Source: Chitinophaga ginsengisegetis | GTDB lineage: Bacteria > Bacteroidota > Bacteroidia > Chitinophagales > Chitinophagaceae | Direction of reading: 5' to 3' | Assembly: GCF_900168065.1 (NCBI RefSeq) | Contig: NZ_FUZZ01000001.1 | Coordinates: 496,001-560,000 of the forward strand | Length of the DNA: 64,000 bases | Shown: positions 9,864 to 18,855 of the stretch, one piece after another | Position numbering within the stretch: the stretch's first letter is position 1 | Layout of the letters: every line of letters begins with the position of its first letter | Position numbers and translations under genes: made by a program | The notes under the pieces: model-generated | The model's database searches: none | The model's input: the letters and a program-made list of their open reading frames with translations, nothing else | What the model was told of the DNA's origin: nothing

Positions 9864-10583
9864 CTATTTTAAATTTTTATCCAGATAATTTTTCAGATCA
9901 ACAATATAGCCGTCGAAGAAATCTTCAATTATTTTTTTATTGCCGGGGTTTACTATTTTACCGTTGGGATCAAAAACGCTTTCGGGGTATGCCAATTTAT
10001 AGTTAATCTTCCGGGATGTAGCTGCGCCTAAAAGCCCACCGTTTGGCGATATGCTGCTTTGTGTTCTTCCGGCTCCCGGTTGAACAAATTTATATTCATT
10101 AAAAGGCAAATCATTTTCAGAAACCACGTCGTTGCCGGGGCTTATCGTAAGTTTGGCATCGAAAATAGTGGCAAAGATCCTGGACGCAATGCTGTAGCTC
10201 ACAAGCAGGGTGTCTTTTAAATCCGTAACCACGCCAATATACGTCAGGGATATAAGGTCGGCACCACATTTCGTTTTATCGCCGATCGTTGCAAAATCCC
10301 GGTAGGCCAAAAACGTTTTTTTAACATCGTTGGTGTAATCCAATTTAAGCCCGCGATGGCTTTTAACATAATTCACCACAGCATCATAAAGCTGTTCCTT
10401 CGTTTTGCCGGGATAGGCAAGTTTTACATATTCCACATCATTTACCGGTTGCACTTTCCCGATGTACCCTCCTGTAGATTCATCTATCTGCGGCTTCACC
10501 TGAAAATATATGCCCTGTGCATTGGTATCAATTGAGAGTAGCATAAAGATGAAGAGTAGCGCTGCTCTGATATTTTTCATCAT
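9864..10583 (-). CDS. Secreted protein of unknown function, DUF4468-like
   Basis: A 239-residue protein with a clear signal peptide (MMKNIRAALLFIFMLLSIDTNA, cleavage likely before QG). The mature part has the segment GKTKEQLYDAVVNYVKSH followed by alternating strands and ends in a helical tail. This resembles DUF4468 (TBP-like fold) proteins, which are common in Bacteroidota, but I rate the match as weak. The function is unknown. It lies 14 bp downstream of the next secreted-protein gene on the same strand, so the two are probably co-transcribed. Confidence 0.75.
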   Translation of the reverse strand: MMKNIRAALLFIFMLLSIDTNAQGIYFQVKPQIDESTGGYIGKVQPVNDVEYVKLAYPGKTKEQLYDAVVNYVKSHRGLKLDYTNDVKKTFLAYRDFATIGDKTKCGADLISLTYIGVVTDLKDTLLVSYSIASRIFATIFDAKLTISPGNDVVSENDLPFNEYKFVQPGAGRTQSSISPNGGLLGAATSRKINYKLAYPESVFDPNGKIVNPGNKKIIEDFFDGYIVDLKNYLDKNLK

Positions 10584-10597
10584 AAAAATAAATTTGA

Positions 10598-11080
10598 TTA
10601 ATTACGGCTATATCTGCTATTGAAATCTACTTTTGTGATCACTCCCTTATTATCTACATACACCGTTGTTATGGTAACATATTGACTGGTCCATCTGGTA
10701 TCTTCCGCTGCCCTTTGCCCGGTTATCACCGTTTGCCCAAAACCATTTGTAGCTGTTTCAATATAACCTGGTGTATAGGTACCACCAGACGTGTTGGTGA
10801 CGTTTTCATATACTACCACCTGCCCGCCAGTCTCATCGGTAGCTGTTCTGGTAGGTGCGCCCCAGCTTTTATATAGTTCGGAGAGCTTTGCACCCACCCA
10901 TGAAGCCTTCCAGGCTTCGCGCTTATAAATACCCCTTTTGTAATCGGCATACAGTTTATCGGCAGCATAACGTTCGGCTAATGCTTCTTTAGTCTTTTTG
11001 TCAAGTTTTGCTTCCTGTCCAAAAACTGGTATTCCGGCAAAAAGACAGAGAACAAAGCACAATGAATAAATGAGCTTCAT
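10598..11080 (-). CDS. Small secreted protein of unknown function
   Basis: 160 residues with a signal peptide (cleavage likely after VFG, before QEAKL). The mature protein starts with a charged helix, and then has a SmpA/OmlA-like pattern (LSELYKSWGAPTRTATDE, then VVVYENV) in which a conserved WG-x-P turn precedes strands, ending in YVDNKGVITKVDF. In SmpA-like lipoproteins this pattern marks a small alpha-beta fold; here there is no lipobox. It is probably periplasmic and co-transcribed with the DUF4468-like gene 14 bp downstream. Confidence 0.72.
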   Translation of the reverse strand: MKLIYSLCFVLCLFAGIPVFGQEAKLDKKTKEALAERYAADKLYADYKRGIYKREAWKASWVGAKLSELYKSWGAPTRTATDETGGQVVVYENVTNTSGGTYTPGYIETATNGFGQTVITGQRAAEDTRWTSQYVTITTVYVDNKGVITKVDFNSRYSRN

Positions 11081-11544
11081 GATTATTTATTTTTTAAGGA
11101 TAACGCTTTTTTATTTTACTATCGGGTTATAGTATGAATAGGTCATTCTCATTTAACCGGGTAAATCTACGCTGTTCATAAAACGATCTTTCACTATTAT
11201 TGTACCAGCGTGTTTTATTCTTCGTTGTTGTAATAAAGGGAACCAGTAACATCTGGTGGCTACAATATTTGTCATCTCCCATCAGGAAACACTTTTCAAA
11301 TTTAATTTCTTTGCTTCGTAAAAACAATACTGAAAAACCAGTGAGTAAGGTCGTTTATCTGCGGTATATCTGTGCTGGGGCAATTACTTTGTGGGCTGTT
11401 ATTACAGGTAGAAATAAAAGCGTTTAGATACACTTACACTTTCGTAGGTAAATTATCAAATCCTTTACTGGCAATGGTTGCAGGAGTTTCTGGTATTTTT
11501 GGAATCAAAGTTCTTTAACACCTTACCACATTGGGATTTTGTGC
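11081..11544. other. 464-bp region without a supported gene
   Basis: Open frames of 66-75 codons occur on both strands (11127-11327 and 11200-11427), but they overlap each other in antisense and have no recognisable signal or motif. The region is AT-rich. I see only the 5' flank of the secreted-protein gene and the tail of the tRNA transcript. Confidence 0.45.
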
Positions 11545-11574
11545 AAATAAAAAAAGGTCCACTTTCGTGAACCT
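11545..11574 (-). terminator. Terminator of the tRNA-Leu transcript
   Basis: On the minus strand AGGTTCAC-GAAA-GTGGACCT (one G-U pair, GNRA tetraloop) is followed by T7. It lies 22 bp beyond the tRNA 3' end, so the tRNA is probably transcribed alone. Confidence 0.85.
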
Positions 11575-11596
11575 TTGTAATTAATTGATAATCAGG

Positions 11597-11680
11597 TGCC
11601 CAGAACAGGAATCGAACCTGCACTCCGTTGCCGAAACAAGATTTTGAGTCTAGCGCGTCTACCAATTCCGCCATCTGGGC
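11597..11680 (-). tRNA. tRNA-Leu (anticodon CAA)
   Basis: An 84-nt type II tRNA. The acceptor stem is GCCCAGA/TCTGGGC with discriminator A. The D-loop has GGTAGAC, the anticodon loop is CTCAAAA (anticodon CAA, reading UUG), a long variable arm follows, and the T-loop is TTCGATT. The 3' CCA is not encoded (CCT follows). The anticodon stem CTAGA/TCTTG has a U-U mismatch at the second pair. An exact-consensus promoter lies upstream and a strong terminator downstream. Confidence 0.97.
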
Positions 11681-11719
11681 AATCTTACTAATGAACTTCG
11701 CCGCGTCAATTGCGGGATG

Positions 11720-11750
11720 CAAATATAGAAACTCTTATTTAATCTGCAAA
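11720..11750 (-). promoter_or_regulatory. Exact-consensus Bacteroidota promoter of tRNA-Leu
   Basis: On the minus strand TTTG (11750-11747), a 19-bp spacer, and TATATTTG (11727-11720) match the TTTG-N19-TAnnTTTG consensus of the Bacteroidota primary sigma factor exactly. The expected start is near 11713, about 33 nt before the mature tRNA. Confidence 0.85.
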
Positions 11751-11844
11751 TAAATTTTACATTTTTGTATAAATAAATTTCGTATCCCGCATAAACAGGG
11801 CGTTTCAGGAGTTCACAAATGACGAAAATACCCTAAATTCAAAG

Positions 11845-13062
11845 ATGGAAAACAAGATACACATCGGACTTATCAGGGAAGAAAAACACCCGCATGACAA
11901 CAGGGTAGCCTTTACACCTAAACAATGCCAATGGATCATGCAGCACTTTCCACAGGTACAGATTTACGTACAGCCATCCCCGTTACGATGCTTCAAAGAC
12001 GATGAATATGAAAAAGCAGGCGTTCCGCTGCAGGAAGACCTCTCCCACTGCACCATCCTCCTGGGCATCAAAGAAGTGCCCACCGATAAACTGATCGCAG
12101 GGAAAACATACCTCTTTTTCAGCCATACCAAAAAGAAACAGCCGCATAACCAACGTATGCTGCAAACCATCCTGGAAAAAAATATCACACTCATAGATTA
12201 TGAATGCCTCATACACCCCGATGGACAACGCATCCTGGGCTTCGGCTTCTTTGCCGGCATAGTAGGCGCACATAATGGTCTCATGGCATACGGAGAAAAA
12301 ACACGGTCCTTTCATTTCAAAAGGGTACATACCTGCCACGACTTCCAGGAACTGATCAATCATTACTTCGGCATCAAACTGCCGCCGCTGAAAATAGTGA
12401 TCACCGGCTCCGGACGCGTAGCAGCAGGCGCGCTGGAAATAATGGGTATGCTGGGCATCAAATATCTTCCCCCGGAAGAATACCTGGTTAACACCTATTC
12501 CTACCCGGTATATACCCAATTAAAAGCTGGTGAGCTTTACCTGCGGAAAGACGATAAAACATACAGCCGTGCCGACTTCCACGCACATCCGGAAGCATAC
12601 GAATGCCGCTTCCTCCCCTACGTTACCGTAAGCGATATCCTCATGAACGGTATCTACTGGGATGAAAAAATCCCGCCACTCTTCCAGGCGGATGACCTCA
12701 AAAAAGAGAACTTCCGCATACAGGTCATTGCCGATATCACAGACGATACCAACGGCTCTATCCCCTGCAACCTGGGCGACAGCACCATTGAAAACCCCGT
12801 GTACGGCGTTACAAAAGATACGATGCAACAAACCGCACCCTATCTTCCCGGAACGGTAGACATGATGTGCGTAAGCAATTTGCCGAACGAACTACCACGG
12901 GATGCTTCGCAATATTTCGGCGATCAGCTGATGAAATATGTATTTGATGAATTGCTGAAAACAAACAGCGAAATGATCAGCAATGCAACGATTGTTGCGA
13001 ATGGCCGGTTAACAGAGCGGTATGCGTACCTGGAAGATTATGCAAAGGGGAAGCTATCGTAG
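11845..13062 (+). CDS. Saccharopine dehydrogenase (Lys-forming)-like NAD-dependent oxidoreductase
   Basis: A 405-residue enzyme of the alanine dehydrogenase/PNT/LYS1 superfamily. The N-terminal domain carries the family entry motif (GLIREEKHPHDNRVAFTP), with R/E/K/H residues that in relatives bind the amino acid. A Rossmann segment IVITGSGRVAAGALEIM lies near residue 190, and late segments such as GTVDMMCVSNLPNELPRDAS match the LYS1-like branch rather than alanine dehydrogenase. In fungi LYS1 makes lysine from saccharopine; the true bacterial substrate is unknown, and no lysine genes are nearby. Its stop overlaps that of the convergent T9SS protein by 9 bp. Confidence 0.8.
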   Translation: MENKIHIGLIREEKHPHDNRVAFTPKQCQWIMQHFPQVQIYVQPSPLRCFKDDEYEKAGVPLQEDLSHCTILLGIKEVPTDKLIAGKTYLFFSHTKKKQPHNQRMLQTILEKNITLIDYECLIHPDGQRILGFGFFAGIVGAHNGLMAYGEKTRSFHFKRVHTCHDFQELINHYFGIKLPPLKIVITGSGRVAAGALEIMGMLGIKYLPPEEYLVNTYSYPVYTQLKAGELYLRKDDKTYSRADFHAHPEAYECRFLPYVTVSDILMNGIYWDEKIPPLFQADDLKKENFRIQVIADITDDTNGSIPCNLGDSTIENPVYGVTKDTMQQTAPYLPGTVDMMCVSNLPNELPRDASQYFGDQLMKYVFDELLKTNSEMISNATIVANGRLTERYAYLEDYAKGKLS

Positions 13063-15852
13063 CAGGTTAACAGCCCCTTTCAGTTGCTTTTCTATTCCAT
13101 CTATGTTCCTGTAACGGATGAAATATACATATGCTCCCAGCGGTTGTAGCTGCCCTTTGTAAGTACCATCCCATCCCTGCATTACATTGGTGGTAGAAAA
13201 TATTTCCACCCCCCAACGGTCAAATACCCTGAACTCCAGCAATACCTGCCCATTCGGCTGCCGGAGCCGGAACACATCATTCAGGCCATCTCCATTTGGA
13301 GTAAATGCATTTGGTACATACATATCCACCGCACATTCCTTTGCCACTGTTTGCAGGGTAACCGTACCACATTCATTGGAAACAGCCACACGGTAAATAC
13401 CCGGGTAACGGATGGCATAAACATTCCCGGTAAAACCGTTCTGCCACTCATACCTGTCGTAACCCGGCGCCAATGTTACAGTAGTTGGCCGGCCGGAAAA
13501 TAAGCATATTTCTGGGACAAGACTTACCTCCGGCTTCTCTTTTAAAGCCAGATGTACAACAATGGTACTATCACAGCCGCTTGTGGTAAACAGCGTGCTC
13601 ACATACCGCGCAGCGGTGGCCACACTTCTGCCGTCAGGCAGCGTATAGTGTTCTCCGTTGCAAATGGTGTCATATTTCTCCAGGTTGTAAACAGGCATCA
13701 CGGTAAGCCGCGTGGTAATAATACTATCACAGCCATAAAAGGAAGTGAAGGAAGACACATACGTACCGGAAACCTTCACAGACCGGCCATCCGGCAATAT
13801 ATAAGGCTCTCCTTCGCAGGTGATGGCAGTCTTTGCAATGTTATAGCGGGGTTGCATCTGCAGGTTCGTAACAATAATACTGTCGCAGCCTTTCCTACTC
13901 TTGAAACGGGAAGTATACTGTCCCGTAACATTTACCACACGGCCATCCGGCAAACGGTAAGTGTTGCCATCACAAATATTAACAGATTCCTCCGTAGTAT
14001 AAACAGGATTCACCACCAGGGTTGTAATGATAATACTGTCGCAGCCCACCGAGGAAGTAAGCGTACTGTTATAGATACCTGCATCCGTCACCACCCTCCC
14101 ATCCGGTAACCGGTAATTATCTCCCTCGCAAATAACTGCATCCTGCGGATAATCTCTTTCCGGCACGTTTAGCTCAGTGGTAATAATACTATCGCAGCCC
14201 TCGTAAGTTTTTAGGGAAGATGTATAGCTACCGGAACTGTTTACCTTTCTACCATCCGGTAACTGGTACTCCTGCCCACTGCAGATAGTCACTTTTTCAG
14301 TGAGCTGATACACCGGCAACACCTTTAAAGTAGTGGTAATAATACTATCGCAACTATTGCTTAATCTCTTCAGGGTACTGATATAAACGCCGGCTGTATT
14401 CACTTTCCTGCCATCCGGCAAAGTGTAGGTATCCTTACTGCAAATACTCTTTGTAACGCTCTCCTCACTATTGCCCCCTATAATGATATCCTGCGTTTTT
14501 TCATCTGTACTGCATTGACGCGTCACTTTTACTTTTGTGGTATACTTTTTTTTAGCAGCGTATGTATGTTGTGGCGATAAATCAGTAGAAGTAGTGCCAT
14601 CTCCAAAATCCCATAATACACTGGTTACGCCCACTTCATTATTCAACTTAAAAACAGGACTGCCACCGCATATATCCGAAACGGTAAAGTCGGCAGGAAA
14701 ATAAAGGAAGCTATTTACAAATGTGGGAAAAGACAAGGATGTTCTGTGCCGTCCCATGCCGGTAGGGTCCATATCTATCGCGTCCCGCTGAAAATTACAC
14801 CCTATCCCTCTCACCTCGGGGTTATGAATCATCCCCACATACCGGTAGCCCGCATTATATACCTGTTCATATCCCATATAAATATGTCCGTCGGGCCCCA
14901 TCTGGATCCCCCCCATCTGGATATTATCGGTATTGGTTACAATCGTTTGCTGGGAAGCATTGATGTTGGGGGCGGTCAAATCATACTGAAATAATTTACC
15001 CCAATGGAGATAATTCATGCTCACCACATACAACAGTTTGCCGCTGATGGTAAACTCAATGCCAAGTGGGAAAATAACATTCAGTGAAGCAAAAGGAGGA
15101 CTGATCACGCCCGTGGTGTTATTAAACTTCAGCAGATCTACCACACTCATCGCACCCTGCCTTATAGATCCCAGGGAATGCACCAGCGTAGCGCCATCAG
15201 GCGAAAACTTGACATAACCGGTTTCCTCCCATCCTCCCGGATGAATAACAGCGCCGGTAGTATAAGTAGTGGCAGCAGATAATCCGGCGGGGGAAAGCAG
15301 GTATACGTGAAAGGTAGCGCCATTGGCCGAATGCGTCACTATCCAGTAATCCCTTCCGTTACAGTGCCGGGTTGCCGCCATTTTTTCCGTGCTCTGATTC
15401 TTATTCAGCAACAATGTATTTTTTGTCGAAGGAATAATATCACCGTTTCCGTTATCCAGTGCCATATCCAGTATATTGTAACGGAATCCCTTACCAGTCA
15501 TAGTGGTAAACAGATAATACTGTCCCGGATGTCCCGGAAAAGGCACCGCAATACCCGACTGTACACTGGATGGATCGCCCATAAGGCCCGTTCCATTAGG
15601 CATGATACCGTGTTGGGCGTTCCAAACTGTAGATCCTTCTGTATAAAAAAGCAGTTTGCCGGTGGCGCCGTCACAAATAGTGGCTACCCCTTCGCGGGTG
15701 TAAGTTTGTCCATCTGTAAGAACTGTGGCGGGGGTAGTGTTGAAGTCAAGCCCGGCGTTATATCCGAAGTACCAGATATTAATTTCTTTCTGGGCATGCA
15801 CGATAACGGGCAACAATAAAAGCAACAAACAAACTCTGGCAACTCGAAGCAT
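13054..15852 (-). CDS. T9SS-sorted repeat protein with PKD and gliding-motility C-terminal domain
   Basis: 932 residues from the ATG at 15852, chosen because it gives a clean signal peptide (MLRVARVCLLLLLLPVIVHA before QK); the frame is open 34 codons further up without signal character. The N-terminal 390 residues look like a beta-propeller-type region of secreted Bacteroidota proteins (WYFGYNAGLDFN). A PKD domain follows (LWDFGDGTTS, about 400-460). Next are six tandem repeats of about 51-53 residues (about 467-771), each with C-x5-Y-x-LPDGR and GCDSII. The end is a type B sorting/gliding-motility C-terminal domain (VPNAFTPNGDGLND, FDRWG, GAYVYFIRY). It is expected to be exported by the type IX system and attached to or released from the surface. 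Confidence 0.92.
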   Translation of the reverse strand: MLRVARVCLLLLLLPVIVHAQKEINIWYFGYNAGLDFNTTPATVLTDGQTYTREGVATICDGATGKLLFYTEGSTVWNAQHGIMPNGTGLMGDPSSVQSGIAVPFPGHPGQYYLFTTMTGKGFRYNILDMALDNGNGDIIPSTKNTLLLNKNQSTEKMAATRHCNGRDYWIVTHSANGATFHVYLLSPAGLSAATTYTTGAVIHPGGWEETGYVKFSPDGATLVHSLGSIRQGAMSVVDLLKFNNTTGVISPPFASLNVIFPLGIEFTISGKLLYVVSMNYLHWGKLFQYDLTAPNINASQQTIVTNTDNIQMGGIQMGPDGHIYMGYEQVYNAGYRYVGMIHNPEVRGIGCNFQRDAIDMDPTGMGRHRTSLSFPTFVNSFLYFPADFTVSDICGGSPVFKLNNEVGVTSVLWDFGDGTTSTDLSPQHTYAAKKKYTTKVKVTRQCSTDEKTQDIIIGGNSEESVTKSICSKDTYTLPDGRKVNTAGVYISTLKRLSNSCDSIITTTLKVLPVYQLTEKVTICSGQEYQLPDGRKVNSSGSYTSSLKTYEGCDSIITTELNVPERDYPQDAVICEGDNYRLPDGRVVTDAGIYNSTLTSSVGCDSIIITTLVVNPVYTTEESVNICDGNTYRLPDGRVVNVTGQYTSRFKSRKGCDSIIVTNLQMQPRYNIAKTAITCEGEPYILPDGRSVKVSGTYVSSFTSFYGCDSIITTRLTVMPVYNLEKYDTICNGEHYTLPDGRSVATAARYVSTLFTTSGCDSTIVVHLALKEKPEVSLVPEICLFSGRPTTVTLAPGYDRYEWQNGFTGNVYAIRYPGIYRVAVSNECGTVTLQTVAKECAVDMYVPNAFTPNGDGLNDVFRLRQPNGQVLLEFRVFDRWGVEIFSTTNVMQGWDGTYKGQLQPLGAYVYFIRYRNIDGIEKQLKGAVNLLR

Positions 15853-15886
15853 ATCAGGATAAATAGAGCACCAAAATACAAAAAAT

Positions 15887-16609
15887 CTACAGGTATAAAT
15901 AATACGGCCGCAATAATTCCACAAATCCGGGCGTATACACCCGCTCCGCATCATACACGGAAAGTTCGCTGATCACCGTATTCACCGGCTTCCGGGAAAA
16001 AATGCCCACGGTCCGGAAAAAGCCGTGCTTCACACTCTGCCGGATATACAACACCTGCTTCAAATGAAGCCCCGCCTCCAGCGCCAACACCCGAAAACCT
16101 TCAAAGGCGGTATAAGGCAGTAACACCGACAACTCTCCGGACACGGCCAGCTGCTGGTCAACCGCCGCCAGCAACTCCCCGTAGCTGAGGTTGGTGGCGT
16201 GCATGGCCTGGTCTTTCGCTGCCTGACCACTTTTCAATGCACGCTCGTAGAACGGCGGATTGCTGATAATAAAGTCATACTTCACGGCGCCATCCATTTT
16301 TCGTATATCCTGGCGCGTTAGGGTTAAACGGTGCGCCCAGGGCGATTCATCAAAGTTTTGTATGGCCTGGTGGGCGGCTCCGGCGTCCAGTTCTACTGCT
16401 GTAATAACGGCATCTACCTGTTGCGCCAGCATAAGGCTCAGCAGCCCGGTGCCGGCGCCTAAATCCAGTATAGCCGGCGCCGTTATCTCATTGTCGGCCA
16501 GGTACTGCGCCGTGAAAGCTCCTTGTATACAGGCGTCTGTACAAACTTTCATGGCGCAATGCTCCTGGTGAACGGTAAACTGCTTGAATTTAAAAAATGT
16601 ATTTGCCAT
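15887..16609 (-). CDS. trmN6: tRNA1(Val) (adenine(37)-N6)-methyltransferase
   Basis: A 240-residue SAM-dependent methyltransferase of the TrmN6/YfiC type, which methylates N6 of A37 in tRNA-Val. The opening FKFKQFTVHQEHCAMKVCTDA is the hallmark of the group. The SAM motif is ILDLGAGTGLLSLMLAQ, the acidic end of strand 2 is AVELDAGA, and the N6-adenine catalytic motif is IISNPPFYE. Length is normal. The gene starts 2 bp after the stop of the GH29 fucosidase gene, so the two are probably co-transcribed by chance of position. Confidence 0.93.
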   Translation of the reverse strand: MANTFFKFKQFTVHQEHCAMKVCTDACIQGAFTAQYLADNEITAPAILDLGAGTGLLSLMLAQQVDAVITAVELDAGAAHQAIQNFDESPWAHRLTLTRQDIRKMDGAVKYDFIISNPPFYERALKSGQAAKDQAMHATNLSYGELLAAVDQQLAVSGELSVLLPYTAFEGFRVLALEAGLHLKQVLYIRQSVKHGFFRTVGIFSRKPVNTVISELSVYDAERVYTPGFVELLRPYYLYL

Positions 16610-16611
16610 CT

Positions 16612-18747
16612 TTATTTTGAATCTAACACCACAGCGAGGTTAGGCATCCGTAAGTTACGGTGTACGGATACGGGGTTGGCCTGCCTGATCACACAGTGCT
16701 CTACCTTACCGCTGCCACTTACACGATCCGGCAACTGCTGTACGTATAATACCTGTGGTACGTTCCGGTTGATGCCCACTACTGCCTGCTTCGCAAAGCG
16801 ACTGTAGAATTTGGCCACCAGCTGATTTTTTCCTTCTTTCAGCGATAACAATAATACTTCCGATTGTGTACCTCCCCTTTCCGGGTTATTGTGCAATAGT
16901 TGCTCTTCTCCGTTCAGGTATACCGCAATACCATCTCCGCTATTAAATCCTACCAAGTAGTCACCTGCCTTCGGGGCCGTGATCTCCTGTAAAATATAAC
17001 CGGCCACACTTTTATCGGCGGTTAAAGCAATGGGAGCATCATTCTTCCAGTCGCTGTGCAGGGTCCATGCGGCGTTATCGTTATTCGGCCAGGGTTTGGA
17101 AGGGTCAATATCTTTCACACTGCCATGCGTACCATCAATACCGGACCAGAAAGGACCTGCGCTGTACATCGGTCCCCACTGCAGGGAAGCCGGATCATTT
17201 TTCAGCGGACTGGTAACGCCACCATCCAGCAATATTTCTTTGGTGCTGCCGTTCAGCGTGAGTAAAATACGTTTGCCTTTTTCTGCATCACTGTATACCA
17301 GTTGCAATGCTGCAGGGTGTTGTGTGGTAAATGCCCACTGCTCGCCCACTTCACTGCGGTAATAACTTTCATAATCAATGCCGGAGAAGCTGAATAGCGG
17401 CGTGGCATTATCCCTGTTCAAACGGGTGGCATGACGCAATAAATGAACCGGGGTAATATCTACCGCGCCTTTGCAGGCAACTGCCAGTACAGCAATGTCT
17501 TTATCTGCCAGCTTAAAATCTGCCGGTAACTGAAGTTGTGTGTTACCATCTTTGGAAGATATTTTAACGGGTACTTTCTTTCCGTTGCTCAACAAGGTTA
17601 CCTGGCTGATCTTACTGTTCAGTCCCGGTAAAATGATAGTGCCGTGTTCCGGCTGCTGCAATAAATGCAGGTATAATTTGCCTGGCTTTGTAGTTACTTC
17701 ACCCCAGGCAAAGGTAGTATCAAAGGGATTGGCAGATGCGCTGTAAATGGCTTCCCCGTTGAGTTTCAGCCAGGCGCCGTTTAACAGCAGTACTTCTTTT
17801 TCAAAATCTACTACCGAACCATCGCCACGCGGACCGATGTTCAACAGGTAATTTCCACCACGACTTACCACTTTTATCAGTCCTTCCAGTTTTTCATGCG
17901 CTTTGTCTTCCGCCTTGCCATGCTCCTGCCAGCTGCGATAGCCCCAGGTTTCATCATACACCGAAGCAGGCGTTTGCCATGCGGAAGCAATCTTATAATC
18001 AGGATACTGGTTATCTCCCATTACACAAAAATCACCGGCGTCATTACCCAAACGGCCACTCACCATACAACCCGGCTGCAGACGATGTACAATATCCGCC
18101 AGGTCCCTGCTCTGCTGCGCGGTGAGCGATCCCATATCAAACCATATCTCGGATACCGGGCCATAGTTGGTCATCAGCTCCGTTACCTGCTTCTTGTTAA
18201 ATTCATGATGCTCCGGCGTAATAGGATCACTGTTGCTGCTGGAAATAGGATATGCCTGCGGAAAGTGCCAGTCGATCAAAGAAAAGTACATCCCAAACTT
18301 CAACCCATGCCTGCGGCACGCATCCGATAATTCTTTCAGCACATCCCTTTTGAAAGGCGTTGCATCTACCACATTATAATCGGTGTAAGCAGTATGAAAC
18401 ATGCAAAAACCATCATGATGCTTGGAGGTCATCACTACCGACTTCATGCCCGCAGCCTTTGCCAGCAGTACAATAGAGTCGGCATTCCAGTGTTCCGGGT
18501 GGAACTGTTTGGCGATATCGCCATAGGTATCGCTGTAAATACCGGCGTGCGCCTGTATCTGTTCACTGTATCCTTTTGTAACGGGCTTGCCTTCCCAAAC
18601 GCCTCCCAGCGTGGAATAAATAGCGCCCCAGTGTATAAACATGGAATACTTCTGATTCTTCCACTCCGTTTGTGCCACAGGCTCCTGCGCCTGCACAAAC
18701 TGAGCTGTGATAATAAGCCCAAGTAAAACGACAAAGATTTTCTTCAT
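16612..18747 (-). CDS. GH29 alpha-L-fucosidase, secreted
   Basis: 711 residues from the ATG at 18747, which gives a signal peptide (MKKIFVVLLGLIITAQFVQA before QE). The catalytic GH29 domain shows KYSMFIHWGAIYS, SKHHDGFCMF and the nucleophile D204 in EIWFDMGS; YLLNIGPRGDGSV closes the barrel. It removes terminal fucose from glycans. The C-terminal half (about 430-711) includes beta-sandwich modules, the last with the PA14-like/hydrolase-accessory pattern of sugar-sensing ends. The protein is longer than the 450-600 usual for the family because of that region. It is probably periplasmic or outer-membrane associated. Confidence 0.93.
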   Translation of the reverse strand: MKKIFVVLLGLIITAQFVQAQEPVAQTEWKNQKYSMFIHWGAIYSTLGGVWEGKPVTKGYSEQIQAHAGIYSDTYGDIAKQFHPEHWNADSIVLLAKAAGMKSVVMTSKHHDGFCMFHTAYTDYNVVDATPFKRDVLKELSDACRRHGLKFGMYFSLIDWHFPQAYPISSSNSDPITPEHHEFNKKQVTELMTNYGPVSEIWFDMGSLTAQQSRDLADIVHRLQPGCMVSGRLGNDAGDFCVMGDNQYPDYKIASAWQTPASVYDETWGYRSWQEHGKAEDKAHEKLEGLIKVVSRGGNYLLNIGPRGDGSVVDFEKEVLLLNGAWLKLNGEAIYSASANPFDTTFAWGEVTTKPGKLYLHLLQQPEHGTIILPGLNSKISQVTLLSNGKKVPVKISSKDGNTQLQLPADFKLADKDIAVLAVACKGAVDITPVHLLRHATRLNRDNATPLFSFSGIDYESYYRSEVGEQWAFTTQHPAALQLVYSDAEKGKRILLTLNGSTKEILLDGGVTSPLKNDPASLQWGPMYSAGPFWSGIDGTHGSVKDIDPSKPWPNNDNAAWTLHSDWKNDAPIALTADKSVAGYILQEITAPKAGDYLVGFNSGDGIAVYLNGEEQLLHNNPERGGTQSEVLLLSLKEGKNQLVAKFYSRFAKQAVVGINRNVPQVLYVQQLPDRVSGSGKVEHCVIRQANPVSVHRNLRMPNLAVVLDSK

Positions 18748-18855
18748 AGATAATAAGCGGTTATATGCCGACATAAAGCTAAATCGTTATACTGTTGGTT
18801 AAGAATAGGATTTTAGCAATTAGCAGTTCGTTTTTAGCCTGACTTGTTAATGAAA

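Noticed and set aside
9770..10006. 78-codon plus-strand frame over the end of the DUF4468-like gene
   Set aside because: It is largely antisense to a gene with a clear signal peptide and begins inside a hairpin.
11127..11427. Overlapping 66- and 75-codon frames on opposite strands
   Set aside because: They overlap in antisense, have ordinary AT-rich composition and show no start, signal or family features.
15853..15954. 34-codon N-terminal extension of the T9SS protein
   Set aside because: It lies before a normal signal peptide, overlaps the end of trmN6, and has no export character.
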